Part shown: positions 32,554-43,438 of the stretch, piece after piece
How the letters are laid out: every line of letters begins with the position of its first letter
Numbering within the stretch: position 1 is the stretch's first letter
Origin: Phanerochaete sordida
Taxonomy: Eukaryota; Basidiomycota; Agaricomycetes; Polyporales; Phanerochaetaceae
Direction: 5' to 3'
Assembly: GCA_019973155.2 (NCBI GenBank)
Contig: BPQB01000038.1
Span: 1-64,000, forward strand
Length of the DNA stretch: 64,000 bases
Position numbers and translations under genes: made by a program
The notes under the pieces: model-generated
The model's database searches: none
The model's input: the letters and a program-made list of their open reading frames with translations, nothing else
What the model was told of the DNA's origin: nothing

Positions 32554-34543
32554 TCACGTCGCACTGAGTCCGACATGGACCTGACCAACTCTATCGACTT
32601 GTACAAAAGACAGCCTGCTCGCCACCTTGACCCAGCGAGTCTGAGCGTGATATTGCTCGATGATATCTACGTCATATGGTGTACACCGTAAGCCTGACCA
32701 GAGGTGCTCAGCAGACATCTCATATCGATGGACGAAAACGACGTACAGCTGCTTCTCTGGCGTCCGTATCGCCAGCCCATCCTCGAACAACATGATCTCC
32801 TCCCCCTCCTCCACTGGTATATCCGTCCAGACCTGGCGCACCCACGCCCCCATCTCCATCGGCTCGGCCCACACCTGCTCGTCCACGACCGTCTCAGGCT
32901 CCGTGAGGCACGCCTGCCGCGGGATCCGGCGCGAGCCGCGCCCGAGGCGGGGCTCGCGCGCAAGGTCGCGCGCGATCGCGTGGCGCGCGTCGAAGTGGTG
33001 GAGGACGACGACTTCCTGGGTGTAGTGCTCGCCGGCGTCGTTGCGCAGCTTCGTGAAGCCCGTCGACGCGTGCCACGCGCCGCAGACCGCGGTGTCGCGG
33101 CTGCTCGTGACGTCGAAGAGGCGGCTCGCGCGCACGAGCGTGCGCCAGGGCACCGGCGCGGCGCGTTCCCCGCGTGCACGCGCGGCGAGCGCGTCGGCGA
33201 GCCAGGCGTGGACTGCGGGCGCGGGGACGAGCAGGTCGAAGTGGAACTCGTCTGCACCTGGTGGGCCGTCCCAGAGTGCGGCGAAGAGGCCGATTGCTAG
33301 GACGGGCGAGGGCGTTGTGGCGCGAAAGAGTGGTCCGCGCAGCTGATGGTCTAGGGGAGAGTCGCATGGAGGGGCATATTGCAGTGCAGTTAGGGCCCAA
33401 AGTGCGCGCTCGACTATCGGCGGGAGCTCAAGCTCGAGGACGGAGTAGTTGTCGACAACGTCGTCGATGAGTAGCCTAGACGAGGGCATGTTCAAGCAGT
33501 CGATGATAACCACTCTGTTTCGGGCATCGGGGGCAGCACGCAGTCGAGAGTTGCAGACTACCAAGGCGTGTCGAGGATTCAGGAAGGCCAAGTCGACGAT
33601 GTCATAATTGTTCTGTTCCTCCAGAGTTCTTCCTATGTGCTACCCATATCTCAGTATGCGCGATGGGGAGAGATACTAAAACACCAACCACTAGCACTTG
33701 TCCTCGTTTCCAGTCGCACACAAGGATTTCTCTGAAGAGTCTTCCATCGTCCCATAGGTATGTGAGTTTTAGAAGGCCTCCTGTAATTGCGACTTTGAAT
33801 GTGAGCAGAGGCAGCAGCTGAGGTAAGGGGGGAAGGGGTATGTCTATGGTCTTTCGATTCGCTCCCGGATGAACCATGCCACTAGAGCACGTCAAGAAGT
33901 GCAATTGAACTCTGGAGCTTTCTGGATCCCTGGCGACATACAGCGCGTGAGGTTGAGCAACTTTGTAGTAAACGTAGATCTGACGTACCTCTCTACGAGT
34001 ACTAGTAGGTCTTGGTAGTAATCGCAGCCAAACACTTCGTGCTCTTGTAGGTCATCTATGATCCAGTCGGAAGACTGCAACGACCTTGCTGGTGATCCAT
34101 AGATATGGAAGGAGATCGAAGTGCCAGGATTTTGTGGGGGCGCACGAGCATGAAGTGGCCCAGAAGAGCACTCAAGTTGACAGTGGAGGTCTTGAAGATT
34201 AGGGAGAGGAAAGACGCGGTCGGCCAGCCATTCTGCAGACCTCCAAGAGTTACGCCACTGTTCCAATTGGAGTATACGGTTACGCAGAGACTGGGGGTTG
34301 TCTCCAAGACAGGCTTCTACGCCGGCCAAGGAACTCTCCGCTGCCCATTGTACCTCGGGGGTTTGTTGTACAATCCCATTGAAGTAGTACGATACCTTCG
34401 CATTTGAGCATGAGATAATTCACGCGAATCATCAACAACATGCCTACCTGCTGAAAACGGGCTATATCTTGTGCTGAAAGACGACACAAGATCGTGACCC
34501 ATAGCTCGGCAGGAAGGTCGACATGATCAGATCCTTCTGACAT
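32554..34543 (-). CDS. F-box protein, family I (32.6-kb copy)
   Basis: Exons 34543-34448, 34395-33989, 33929-33689 and 33618-32554 (602 aa), with phases 0/2/0 as in the other family I genes. The F-box segment is VDLPAELWVTILCRLSAQDI (residues about 8-27). Exon 2 carries SSLAGVEACLGDN and DYYQDLLVLVER, exon 3 RDPESSRVQLHFLTCSSG, and exon 4 a Pro/Ala/Arg-rich domain ending EEIMLFEDGLAI before a copy-specific C-terminal extension of about 75 residues. Its 3' end is convergent with YTM1, only 45 bp away. Likely an SCF substrate receptor; target unknown. The exact acceptor before exon 4 could be either of two in-phase AGs. Confidence 0.78.
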
Positions 34544-35261
34544 CGCTCTTGCTCGTACGCCTATAAGCTCTGTTTAGCTCATGCTACAGCTCTTGCGAGA
34601 TGATGACTATAACCTTTCTGTGCAGCCCTTCGCTGGTCGGAAATACACCTGGTAGTAATACCGAGCCTGACGTCGAGCCTCGTTGAAGACGACGATTGCA
34701 TCGGAGATAGAATGCACCAAGGCCGAAAGCGCGGGATTCGCGCCCCGCAGATTAGGCCGCTATCTCCGCTGATGCGAGGACCCCACGGAGCTTTGTGGCG
34801 CCCTCTCCGGCGCAAACTCCGAAACGTGCCGTGCGCACACCACCGCCCGCCGCCACCGCCATCCGCAGATGTCGTCGGCCGTCTCGCCGCGATGTCGCCG
34901 CTGGTGTCTCACGCGATCCTACACGGATGAGCATACCGCTTCCGGAAGGCCCGAAAAACTGTATTTGTCTCGCCTTGGCGCGTTTCGCGCGCAGTGGCTT
35001 TGGCAGCACCACACACCCGAAAATTTATCCCCGCGTCAGAGCTCATGCTTACGTGTTACGGGATGAACGCAGGATTTTAAACACTGGGGCTGCCCGAAAA
35101 CATAATCATCTTCTGCGAGGTAGAACTTCGGGACCGACTGGGCACAAGTAGCACACGTCACATTGTCCTCTAACGAAGTGACAGGCCAACGAAGCCATCC
35201 AGTGAGTTCATCTCGACGATTTCGCTAAAATTCTTCTGTTTAACGCAAAATATGGCTAGAG
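34544..35261. other. Intergenic, divergent promoters of two F-box genes
   Basis: About 720 bases between the divergent family I (left) and family II (right) genes. GC-rich around 34700-34930. No gene or RNA supported. Confidence 0.6.
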
Positions 35262-36459
35262 ATGAGCCTTCCGCAAGAGCTCGTTGACTTGGTCATCGAT
35301 GACCTATGGAACGACAAAGTGGCTCTATCCAACTGCACGCTCGTCTCGCGAGAATGGGTGTACTCCGCAAGACGTCATCTATTCAACAAAGTCACAGTGC
35401 ACGTCCGAGACGACACACTGTCCTCCCTGCGTAATGGGCCTCTCTCTGTCACGCAGAACCTTCGACACCTGACCCTTGCGTTCGGCGAAACGCACCTGCG
35501 CGATGTTGCGATAGTGCGGGACTCCTTCCCGTTTCTACAATCCATACGTCTCAAGAAGCTCGACATACCAACGGTCTCCGAGGATGATACCGCTGTCGCT
35601 CCATGTCATGTGCAGCAACTCTTTCTCGACGACATCGCGCTCGACCCTCTGATAATGCGGCATATCCTTCTCTATATTCGCGCTTCAGAGCTACGCATTT
35701 CCCAATCCTGCAATCTACCCACGTCATCCTGCTACCGAACCGTGTACGCATCGTCGCAGGAAGAGGAAACGCTTCCAGACGCGGTCCACGCCTTCACCTC
35801 CAGCCACAACATGGAGCACATCGACATCGGGCACCCCGACGCCTGCGAGCTGGTCTCGCACGCCATCCAGCGGCTGACGCTCTCCTTCACCTTCTCCTCG
35901 ATCAGCTTCCGCTGGCTGCGCCTTGACGGCCGCGCCAACACGCGCACGCTCCTCGCGCACTGCGGCCCCGCGCTGACCTCGCTCTCGCTGAACCTCAGCG
36001 CCTTCTACAACGGTGCGTCCCCCCTCCTGATCTGCCGCGCACCGCGCTGACGCGCGCGCGCCAGACGACAAAGGCGAGGGCGCGAACGTGCCGGACTTCG
36101 GCGTGCGCCACTGCCCGAACCTCGCGCGCGTCGCGCTCGGCCTCGCAGACCCGCTCGAGTCGTGGGGCGTGCTCAAGCGCGTGCTCGTGCAGCTCTTCGC
36201 CGCGGGCGAGCGCACGCGCTGCATCGAGCTCCAGCTCGCGCTTCCGCCCTCTGCGCTCGCGCACGTCGGCGCGTTCGACGAGGTGCTCGCGCCGTACGTC
36301 CCCGAACGCGTCGGCACGGTGAGGATCCTCGCGAAGCTGAGTGCAGGGAACGCGGAGGCTGGGGCGCTTGAGGCCGTGGCGCGCCCGTTGAGCGGGTGGG
36401 AGCAGGAGATCGTGCGGGAGAGATTGCCTTCGGTGTCGAAAGGAGTACTTTGTTTCTGA
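35262..36459 (+). CDS. F-box-like protein, family II (35.3-kb copy)
   Basis: Two exons, 35262-36012 and 36065-36459 (381 aa), split at phase 1 (FYN|D). The protein opens with an F-box-like LPQELVDLVIDDLWNDKVAL and LVSREWVYSARRHLF. LRR-like segments follow (LRHLTLAFGETHLRD, LQSIRLKKLDIP, FRWLRLDGRANTRTLL, LTSLSLNLSAF). The C-terminal half of exon 1 and exon 2 are strikingly richer in GC than the first half. It is more distant from the 36.8- and 38.8-kb copies than they are from each other. Probable SCF receptor; substrate unknown. Confidence 0.8.
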
Positions 36460-36795
36460 TGGCCGTGCCACGCGCTTCTTGTCGCCGTGCCGTAGGAGCT
36501 CTCGCGGTGCGGCATGCGCCCAGAATGTCTTCGACCAGGCGCGCTTGTACTTACGTACAAATTGGTATGCACCCGGACGTCGGGCTCGTAGCTGCTGCCT
36601 CGCAACAGCCACCACCACCACCACCACCACCAGGGCCAGCAGCCAATCCTTGTTCAGTGCCGCCTCAGCTTGGGAGGTCTTGCGCGTGAGGCACTGAATT
36701 GACAGCGTTGTGAACAGGCTAGATTGAGCCCATACTTTACAGGTGGGTCGGTACGGACGAATCTTGAGTGGAGTTAACGCAGCGACGAATTGCAG
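36460..36795. other. Intergenic with (CCA)n tract
   Basis: Promoter region of the 36.8-kb gene. A (CCA)n microsatellite lies at 36609-36631, about 165 bp before the ATG. The sequence after it aligns loosely with the region upstream of the 38.8-kb paralogue. Confidence 0.65.
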
Positions 36796-38064
36796 ATGAA
36801 CTCTGCGCCTGATACACGCAGCGTCCCGCAGGAGCTCTGCGACCTCATCATCGACCAGCTGAAGGGTGATAAGGAGACCCTTCGTAGCTGCACGCTTGTC
36901 TCGCAGGCGTGGGTGTTCTCGGCGCGCCGCTACCTCTTCGCGAGCATCGCGAGGAGCATACGCAATGGCCTCGAGGACTTCCTCTCCTTTCTGCGCGATG
37001 CCCCACTCTCCATCGCCATGAACCTTCGGATCCTCACCTTAACCTCTGGACACGTGCATTTACGCGACCTTGCGGCCGTTCTGAGCCGATTCACCTCCCT
37101 CTCCAATCTGTACCTGCGGAAGATCACGGTCGAACAGACACACGAGACCCTCATCACATCGTCGTCACCTGTATTCTGCCGTGTCCACACCCTCGGTCTC
37201 TCGCACGTCCGGCTGGACCCGCTGATCCTCCAGCTCATTCTGCTCTACATCCATCCTTCGGAGCTCATCCTGTCACCCTCGTGCAAACGCGCGGCATCGT
37301 GGGATGTCAATGCACTGCATCCCGTGCCTTCCCAAGGGGACCAGCTGTCGCACGGTGACCTCACCGCGCTCACTGCTGGGCTGGACATTCATAAGGCAGA
37401 CATCTACGACATCGAGCTAGTTGCGCTCACAATACAGCGTTTCCCCGGCCCTCTATCTTTCTCCGCCGTCGTCCTTCGTCGGCTTGACGCGAACGCCGTC
37501 GCCCATGCGAAGATAATACTGCAGACGTGTGGCACAAAACTAACGTCCCTTAAGCTTTACACCCTCACTTCTGGAAATGGTGCGTGGCGGAACGTTCTCC
37601 ATGAGCTGCGCGTCGAGACTGATGTCGAACCCGCATCTACCAACGCAACAGAAGCACGCATTGGCCGACTTCTGAGCTTAGAAGACTGCCCTCACATCGA
37701 GCATTTCGCGCTCAATGCTTCCGACCTGTACCCCGCGATCGACCTGCTCGAGACAGCTCTCGAAGAGCTGTTCCGGAATCCAAGACACACGTCGAGCATC
37801 GACTTCCGGCTCACCTGCCCAGAAATGTCATTTGGCACTCTGAGGGGTGCCGGGGTCTTGGATAAGGTGCTGGGCAAATACGTCCCACAACACATCCGCA
37901 CGGTCACGGTTCAGCTGCAGCACATATCGAGCGGGTACGGAGGCGAAGGCAGGCGACAGGAGTACTCCTTGGTTGTCAGGCTTCCAAGTCAGGCTCGGCA
38001 GGACGCGATAAGAGAGACGATGCGACAGGTGACCAAGAGTGGAGTGCTGCACTTCAGCACCTAG
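36796..38064 (+). CDS. F-box-like protein, family II (36.8-kb copy)
   Basis: Exons 36796-37579 and 37652-38064 (398 aa). The N-terminus is SVPQELCDLIIDQLKGDKET and LVSQAWVFSARRYLF, followed by LRR-like stretches (LRILTLTSGHVHLRDLAAVL, LYLRKITVEQTH) and a C-terminal RQEYSLVVRLPSQARQDA. The intron (37580-37651, GTGCGT...GCAACAG) is placed by alignment with the 38.8-kb paralogue, whose intron holds a stop codon. Here it is exactly 72 nt with no stop, so unspliced RNA would encode a 422-aa form with a 24-residue insertion. Likely an SCF receptor. Confidence 0.82.
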   Translation: MNSAPDTRSVPQELCDLIIDQLKGDKETLRSCTLVSQAWVFSARRYLFASIARSIRNGLEDFLSFLRDAPLSIAMNLRILTLTSGHVHLRDLAAVLSRFTSLSNLYLRKITVEQTHETLITSSSPVFCRVHTLGLSHVRLDPLILQLILLYIHPSELILSPSCKRAASWDVNALHPVPSQGDQLSHGDLTALTAGLDIHKADIYDIELVALTIQRFPGPLSFSAVVLRRLDANAVAHAKIILQTCGTKLTSLKLYTLTSGNGAWRNVLHELRVETDVEPASTNATEARIGRLLSLEDCPHIEHFALNASDLYPAIDLLETALEELFRNPRHTSSIDFRLTCPEMSFGTLRGAGVLDKVLGKYVPQHIRTVTVQLQHISSGYGGEGRRQEYSLVVRLPSQARQDAIRETMRQVTKSGVLHFST

Positions 38065-38808
38065 TCTCGTAGTTTGCTAATACGGATTTCCTGTGAATTT
38101 ATTCAATCTGTCATGGCTTTATGCGCCAGCATCTCATTGCATCGCGCGGGATTCTCAGCCTCAAAGATCTTGGCTGCTGCACGACGGTTCGGGGAGCCCA
38201 TCAGGTGTCAATGCGCTCGCGGTTTCCATCAAGTTTCCATCTGTCATTCGTAGTCATCGCTCCGACAACCTCACACCAGCTTTCAAAGATTTGCCACGGG
38301 CATCCCATGAGTACAATTCTCTCGCCCAAAAATCTTGGTAAAATGGTAATCATGTAGCTCGTTGTGAGCTGCACATTGCTGTGTGTACAGCGCCCGGTCT
38401 GACGGATGAACGATTATTATATAACTTTTACTGTCAAAATCGTTTACAATCTATCGTATACATCAGGAGTATGCAAATGGCAGCAGTGTTCTTTCTCGTC
38501 GCATCGTGGGAGCTCTCGTACTGCGGCCTAGAACGCCGGCTGACGTGCTTATATAAACTGGCATATGTACATCGAGTCGGTTGCATAGCTTCCACCTCAA
38601 CTACTATCATCATCATCATCACCACCACTTGCCCCACCAAAGCCTTGCTTCATAACGTCTCAGCTCGCGAATCGCTGTGCACAAGGCACGGACGCAGAAG
38701 CACTGCGAAGAGGCTGCTACTGGCTCGAGCCCATATTACTTGGCGCCGCATAGAGGTCAAGAATTCATGAAACGTTTTAAACATAGCTAACGTGGCGACG
38801 AACTGAAG
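38065..38808. other. Intergenic with (ATC)n(ACC)n tract
   Basis: About 740 bases. An (ATC)n(ACC)n microsatellite at 38605-38629 lies about 180 bp before the next ATG, at the place equivalent to the (CCA)n of the upstream paralogue. The sequence around ctcagct and ggcac is shared with the paralogous promoter. No gene seen. Confidence 0.65.
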
Positions 38809-40073
38809 ATGTACGCTGTACCTGATACACGCAGCCTTCCGCAGGAGCTCTGCGACCTCATCATTGACGAGCTGCGGAGGGATAAGACAACCCTCCGCAG
38901 CTGCACGCTCGTTTCGCAGGCATGGGTGTTCTCGGCCCGCCGCTACCTCTTTGCGAACATCGTGCGGCGCGTACACCAGGGTGTTGAAGACTTTCTTTAC
39001 TTTCTGTGCAGCGCCCCGCTCTCCGTCGTTCTCAACCTCCGCATCCTCACCTTAACCGGCCGGGGACATGTGCATTTACGCGACCTTGCAGCCGTTCTGA
39101 ATCGACTTCCCTCGCTCTCCCATTTGTACCTGCGATGGATCACAGTCGAAAAAACGCACGGGGCTCTCATCACAACTTCACCTCCCACGGCCTGCCGTGT
39201 CCACACCCTCGGTCTCTCTCACATTCTCCTGAGCACGTGGACCCTCCAGCTGATCTTGCTCTACATCCATCCTTCCGAGCTCATCATGACTCCTACGTGT
39301 AAACGCACGTCGTCGTGGAACGCCGATCCCATTCCACCCGCGCCGCCTCACGAGCCTCAGCTGTCGCACGATGAGCTCATTGCGCTGTCTGCTGGGCTGA
39401 ATATTCATAAAGCGGATATCCATGACGCCGAGCTAGTCGCGCTCACGATGCAGCGCTTTCCCGTCCCTCTAACCTTCTCCGCCGTCGTGTTCTATCGATT
39501 TAAGGCGGACGCCGTCACCTATGCGAAGACAATACTGAAGACGTGTGGCACGAAGCTGACGTCCCTCACGCTTTATCCTAGCACCACTGGGAACGGTGCG
39601 TTGGGAGGTGTTCTCTAAGCTGCGCGTCGATACTGATGGATTCGTCTCCGGGGACAACAGAGGCACCCATCGGCAGACTTCTAGGCTTAGACGGTTGCCC
39701 TCACATCGAACACTTTGCGCTCACCACTTTAGATCTATACCCTACCATCGGCCTGGTCGAGTCAGCTCTCGCAGAGATCTTCAAGAATTCAACACGCACG
39801 GAGGGCATCGATTTTCAGCTCACCTGTCCAGATATCTCTTTCGGGGCTCCGGGAGGTGCAGGAGCGTTAGATAAGGTGCTGGGGAAATATGTCCCATCCC
39901 AAATCCGCATGGTCACGATTCGGCTGCACCAAAAAGCGCCCGGGTTCGGAGCTGAAGACAGGCGACAGCAGTACCCCGTGGTCATCAAGCTTCCGAGCAA
40001 GGATCGACAGGACGCGATGCGGGCGATGATGCGACAAGTGACAAGAAGCGCTGCGCTGCGCTTCAGCATCTAA
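38809..40073 (+). CDS. F-box-like protein, family II (38.8-kb copy)
   Basis: Exons 38809-39595 and 39661-40073 (399 aa). Exon 2 has exactly the same length (413 nt) as in the 36.8-kb copy, and exon 1 differs by one codon. SLPQELCDLIIDELRRDKTT and LVSQAWVFSARRYLFANIV form the F-box-like N-terminus. LRR-like segments and RRQQYPVVIKLPSKDRQDA match the sister gene throughout. The 65-nt intron contains an in-frame TAA, so splicing is needed for the full protein. A recent tandem duplicate. Confidence 0.85.
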
Positions 40074-40204
40074 ACTCGTAGTTTTCTTGGGTGGGACCGT
40101 CTCAAGATTTCCTGTGATTTTATGCGAAGTCGTACATGACATTGCTTGCTACATCACCACATATAAGCATCGATGATGTCGTTCAGCACATTGTACTCTC
40201 AGAC

Positions 40205-42213
40205 TCAAAGACACTGGCTGTACTGCATCGGATGTCAGCGCATCGACAGCCGCCAGGGAGCACGCATACACTCACGTATTGGTTCGACACGACGCACGTG
40301 TACGGGGATGCGCAGGTCGTCGGACCCGTGTAGCCCTGGCCGCCGCACTGTGCGTAGTGCGCAGCAGTGCCGCCGCTGCCGCCCGCGGGCTGCGTCGGGC
40401 TCGACGGCCCCGTGGGCGAGCCGCCGTTCTTGGCGAGCGGCGAGATGGCAGGCATGCCGGGGAAGAACGTCGTCGAGATGGTCCTGCACACCGGCCGTCA
40501 GCACCCCTCGCCGCTGCAGTAATTCTCGCGAAGCAAGGCTCACGGGAGCGGAATGGGCGAGTTGGTCGCGAAGCCGCTGGCGAGATTGCCGGAGAGCGTG
40601 GGCGGGCTCGAATACGCCGCGGGCTTGGTGTAGCTCTCGGTGACCTGCGAGTAGCCCCCGCCGCTGCCAGACTTGAGGCACGCGCCGGAGCCGTACGCGC
40701 TGCGGCAGGCGTACTTGCCGACGTTGTTGCTTGCCCAGAGCTGCACGTTCTCGATGTTGATCTGCGTGCATGGCGCATTGTCCGCGCAGAGCACCTGGTA
40801 CGCCGCGCGCCGCGAGCCGTCGACGATGTAGCCGTCCCAGTTCTGACCGGCCCTTTGAGTAAGGAAATTTGGCATAAGAAGGGTTAGCTCACGGAGAATG
40901 TGATGTTGGTCAGCTGCACGCCATTGCCGGCGATGGTGGAGATGGAGGACCAGTATCCGTCAATGTCCACTTAGTACGCCAGATACTTAAGTCACAGCAT
41001 AAAGGATGAGAAAACGAGCTTACGAGCGTAGGCCGTGCCCAGGCCCAAGAAGTTGTCAAAGACGACGTTACGGACGTAGCCATCGCCACCATTGCTCTTG
41101 ATCCTAACGCGATGCTATGTCAGCGAATTGCCTCTCGCGATCTGAAAGCATCTTACATGAACATCTGATTCCCGCCGACGTTGTAGATATCACGGTAGAC
41201 GATATTCTCGATCGTCGTGCCGGTGCCAAGACTGCCGATGGCGCTGCCTCCGCTCTGGTTGCACCAGATGCGCTCGATGAGGTGGTTCGACGACGGGTTC
41301 TTGATCGTCACGCACTCGTCGCGGTTCGTGACCTCGACGTCGTGGATCCAGATGTTCGAGCCCGAGACATCGATGCCGTCCGAGCCGCCGATGTCCGCGC
41401 CGCGGATCGCGAGGTTGTACACCTCGCCCTTCTGCGAGTTGTCGAGGATGACGTGGAATTCCGGGGCTGTGCGGCGCGGTTCAGCGGTAGGACTGGGACA
41501 GAGAAAGGTAGACTCACAGTCGACGAAGATGAGGTCGTGCACCGAGAAGCTTGTGGAGGTGATGACGCGCAGGAGACGTGGGCTGGAGATCTTGTCAGCA
41601 CCTGCTAGAGATTGAAAGATCGCAAGCCTTACCCCGCATTACGGCACTGGTAGCCATTTCCTTGGATGCCTCCAGCACTGTTGCTGGAGTACATCTCGAA
41701 GTCGTTCGCGTTCTGGACTGAAATCGCGGTCAGGGAAACCACGGTCGATGGCAAGCAGTGACATACCAATAATCATATGTCCTCCGGTAGTAGCTAGACT
41801 ATACGTCAGCGCGTGCTTCACTAGAGGACGTCCAGCGACCTGCCTGTGCGGGTAATGACTCCGTCAAGCTGCAGCGCCCACTGGCTCGCGCCGTTGAGCG
41901 TGACCCAAGTCGCCATATTATAGTTGCCCGCAGGGACATACAGCGTGCTGCCCTTGTTCTTCAGCACGCAGTTGTTGAACGCCGACTGGATTGCCGGCCC
42001 GATGTCCTATTCCCCAAAAATCAGTAAGCCTACTCTACATTGCGCGCTGGAGGCACGCACGCTGGACCCGACGGACCCGCCGTAGCTGAGCACGTTGCAG
42101 ATCGTGTTGCGCTTCGCCGACGCGGCCGTCGTGGGCCCGACGGACCCCGTGAGCTGCGCGAGCGCGGGCGTGGCGCCGATGAGGAACAGGAACGTCGCAG
42201 GGAGCCACATCAT
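40205..42213 (-). CDS. Rhamnogalacturonan hydrolase, GH28, with C-terminal CBM1
   Basis: A secreted inverting GH28 enzyme that cleaves the backbone of rhamnogalacturonan I in pectin. Eleven exons: 42213-42061, 42006-41840, 41798-41767, 41717-41633, 41582-41518, 41466-41157, 41103-41024, 40969-40893, 40842-40544, 40483-40276 and 40222-40205 (497 aa). Signal peptide [19 protein letters not shown]. RhgA-type motifs in order: [75 protein letters not shown] and LDIDGYWSS. The mature domain ends [10 protein letters not shown] Gly/Pro/Ser linker leads to a cellulose-binding CBM1 ([20 protein letters not shown]... ending NQYYSQCL) with its Cys and aromatic residues present. The last exon is only 18 nt. 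A TATA-like CTATAAGT lies about 60 bp before the ATG. Confidence 0.92.
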
Positions 42214-42274
42214 CTTGATTCTCGCCAGGTGCGTCGGGGAGCCTGTGTACTTCAGCGCCGCGCGGGCGCGGCGC

Positions 42275-42282
42275 ACTTATAG
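42275..42282 (-). promoter_or_regulatory. Putative TATA box of the GH28 gene
   Basis: CTATAAGT on the minus strand, about 60 bp upstream of the start codon at 42213, a plausible core-promoter distance for a strongly inducible secreted enzyme. Confidence 0.5.
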
Positions 42283-43438
42283 GGCGTCGACGAAATGCCG
42301 GAGCACAAGAACATCCGAGGTCTCGGCCAGAGCGCATGCCCCGCGAAGACGGTTCGTCCGCGAAGGTTATCCTTGCATGCACCTGCCATTCAGTGTGCCG
42401 CGAAGCGACGTGCTCGTGATCCGCACCACTTGACCGTGTTCCTTCGCGCATCAGGGAGCGGCGTGTGGATTCATCAGGGCGCAAAGAAGCTGGCGTATCC
42501 CTGGGAGATGCCGTAGGCAACAGCACTTTGTGGTACTGCAGAACGGGGTGTGCCGTCAGTGGGGAACGTTGCCAAAAATACCAAGGGGGTTGGGCATACC
42601 GTCAGTGCAGACATCCCTTGCAACCTGAAGACATCCATTTGGAAAAGCAATCATCGTTACGAGGTGGGCAGGACTGGCGTAGGGCTGTGCCACTGGCTAA
42701 TCCTCGCGATGTAGCGTGACGCTCGTGACGCCGCCGGCGGACTAAGCTCGACGTTACTTCCGAAGTAACCCATCTACGGGATCTCAAACGCGCCCTGGAA
42801 GTGGTGAATACCTCTGTACGTTCCACGCCTCCTGGAAACAACACTGTCCTCGGGCCAAAATCGTTCCTTTCGTGGCGACTCGCTGGAGGTATTTCCTGGG
42901 CTATAGACGTGTCCAATGCTGTACATATTCGGCCACAGACGCAGTGCGTCCACCCTGGTATGCGCTCAGATTGCTGTCCAATGCATAACCAAAGTCTTAC
43001 TCACCTCTCCTGACAACAACCGTCCGGCCCCGAGCTTATTTGGGCGGGCCGGGGCGAACTTCGTAAATGGCCACCCACGACACGCTCGAGCTCATGTGGG
43101 CAGATATGCGGAGAACGTGAACGTGAACGTGCCCTGCAGCATACGAAGGCCGTGTAGATGACGAGACGTAATATGAAATGTGCTGCGGCGGCTCGCACTG
43201 GAGTGGAGGTAGAAGATAGAGTATTTTGTGATCATGCGAGGGGCAGAGAGAGATGTCGGGAAGGGTATGCTTGAGAGACGGGGTGTCCGGCGTGCGCCGC
43301 TGGGGAGGGGTGTCGTCCAATGTGAATGTAAGGGGCAGTTCAAGTCCAGGATATGGAGAGCGTGCGTAGTGCGAGCTAACTCGACCGCGTGGGGGGAATC
43401 CGGTGCACAGTTCTTTACATCTCCTCCGCTTGCAAAAG
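42283..43438. other. Intergenic
   Basis: About 1.15 kb between the GH28 promoter and the 3' end of an F-box gene. From about 43245 onward it is alignable to about 45855-46000, the 3' flank of the 46-kb F-box gene, showing that the tandem duplication extends past the stop codons. Confidence 0.6.
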
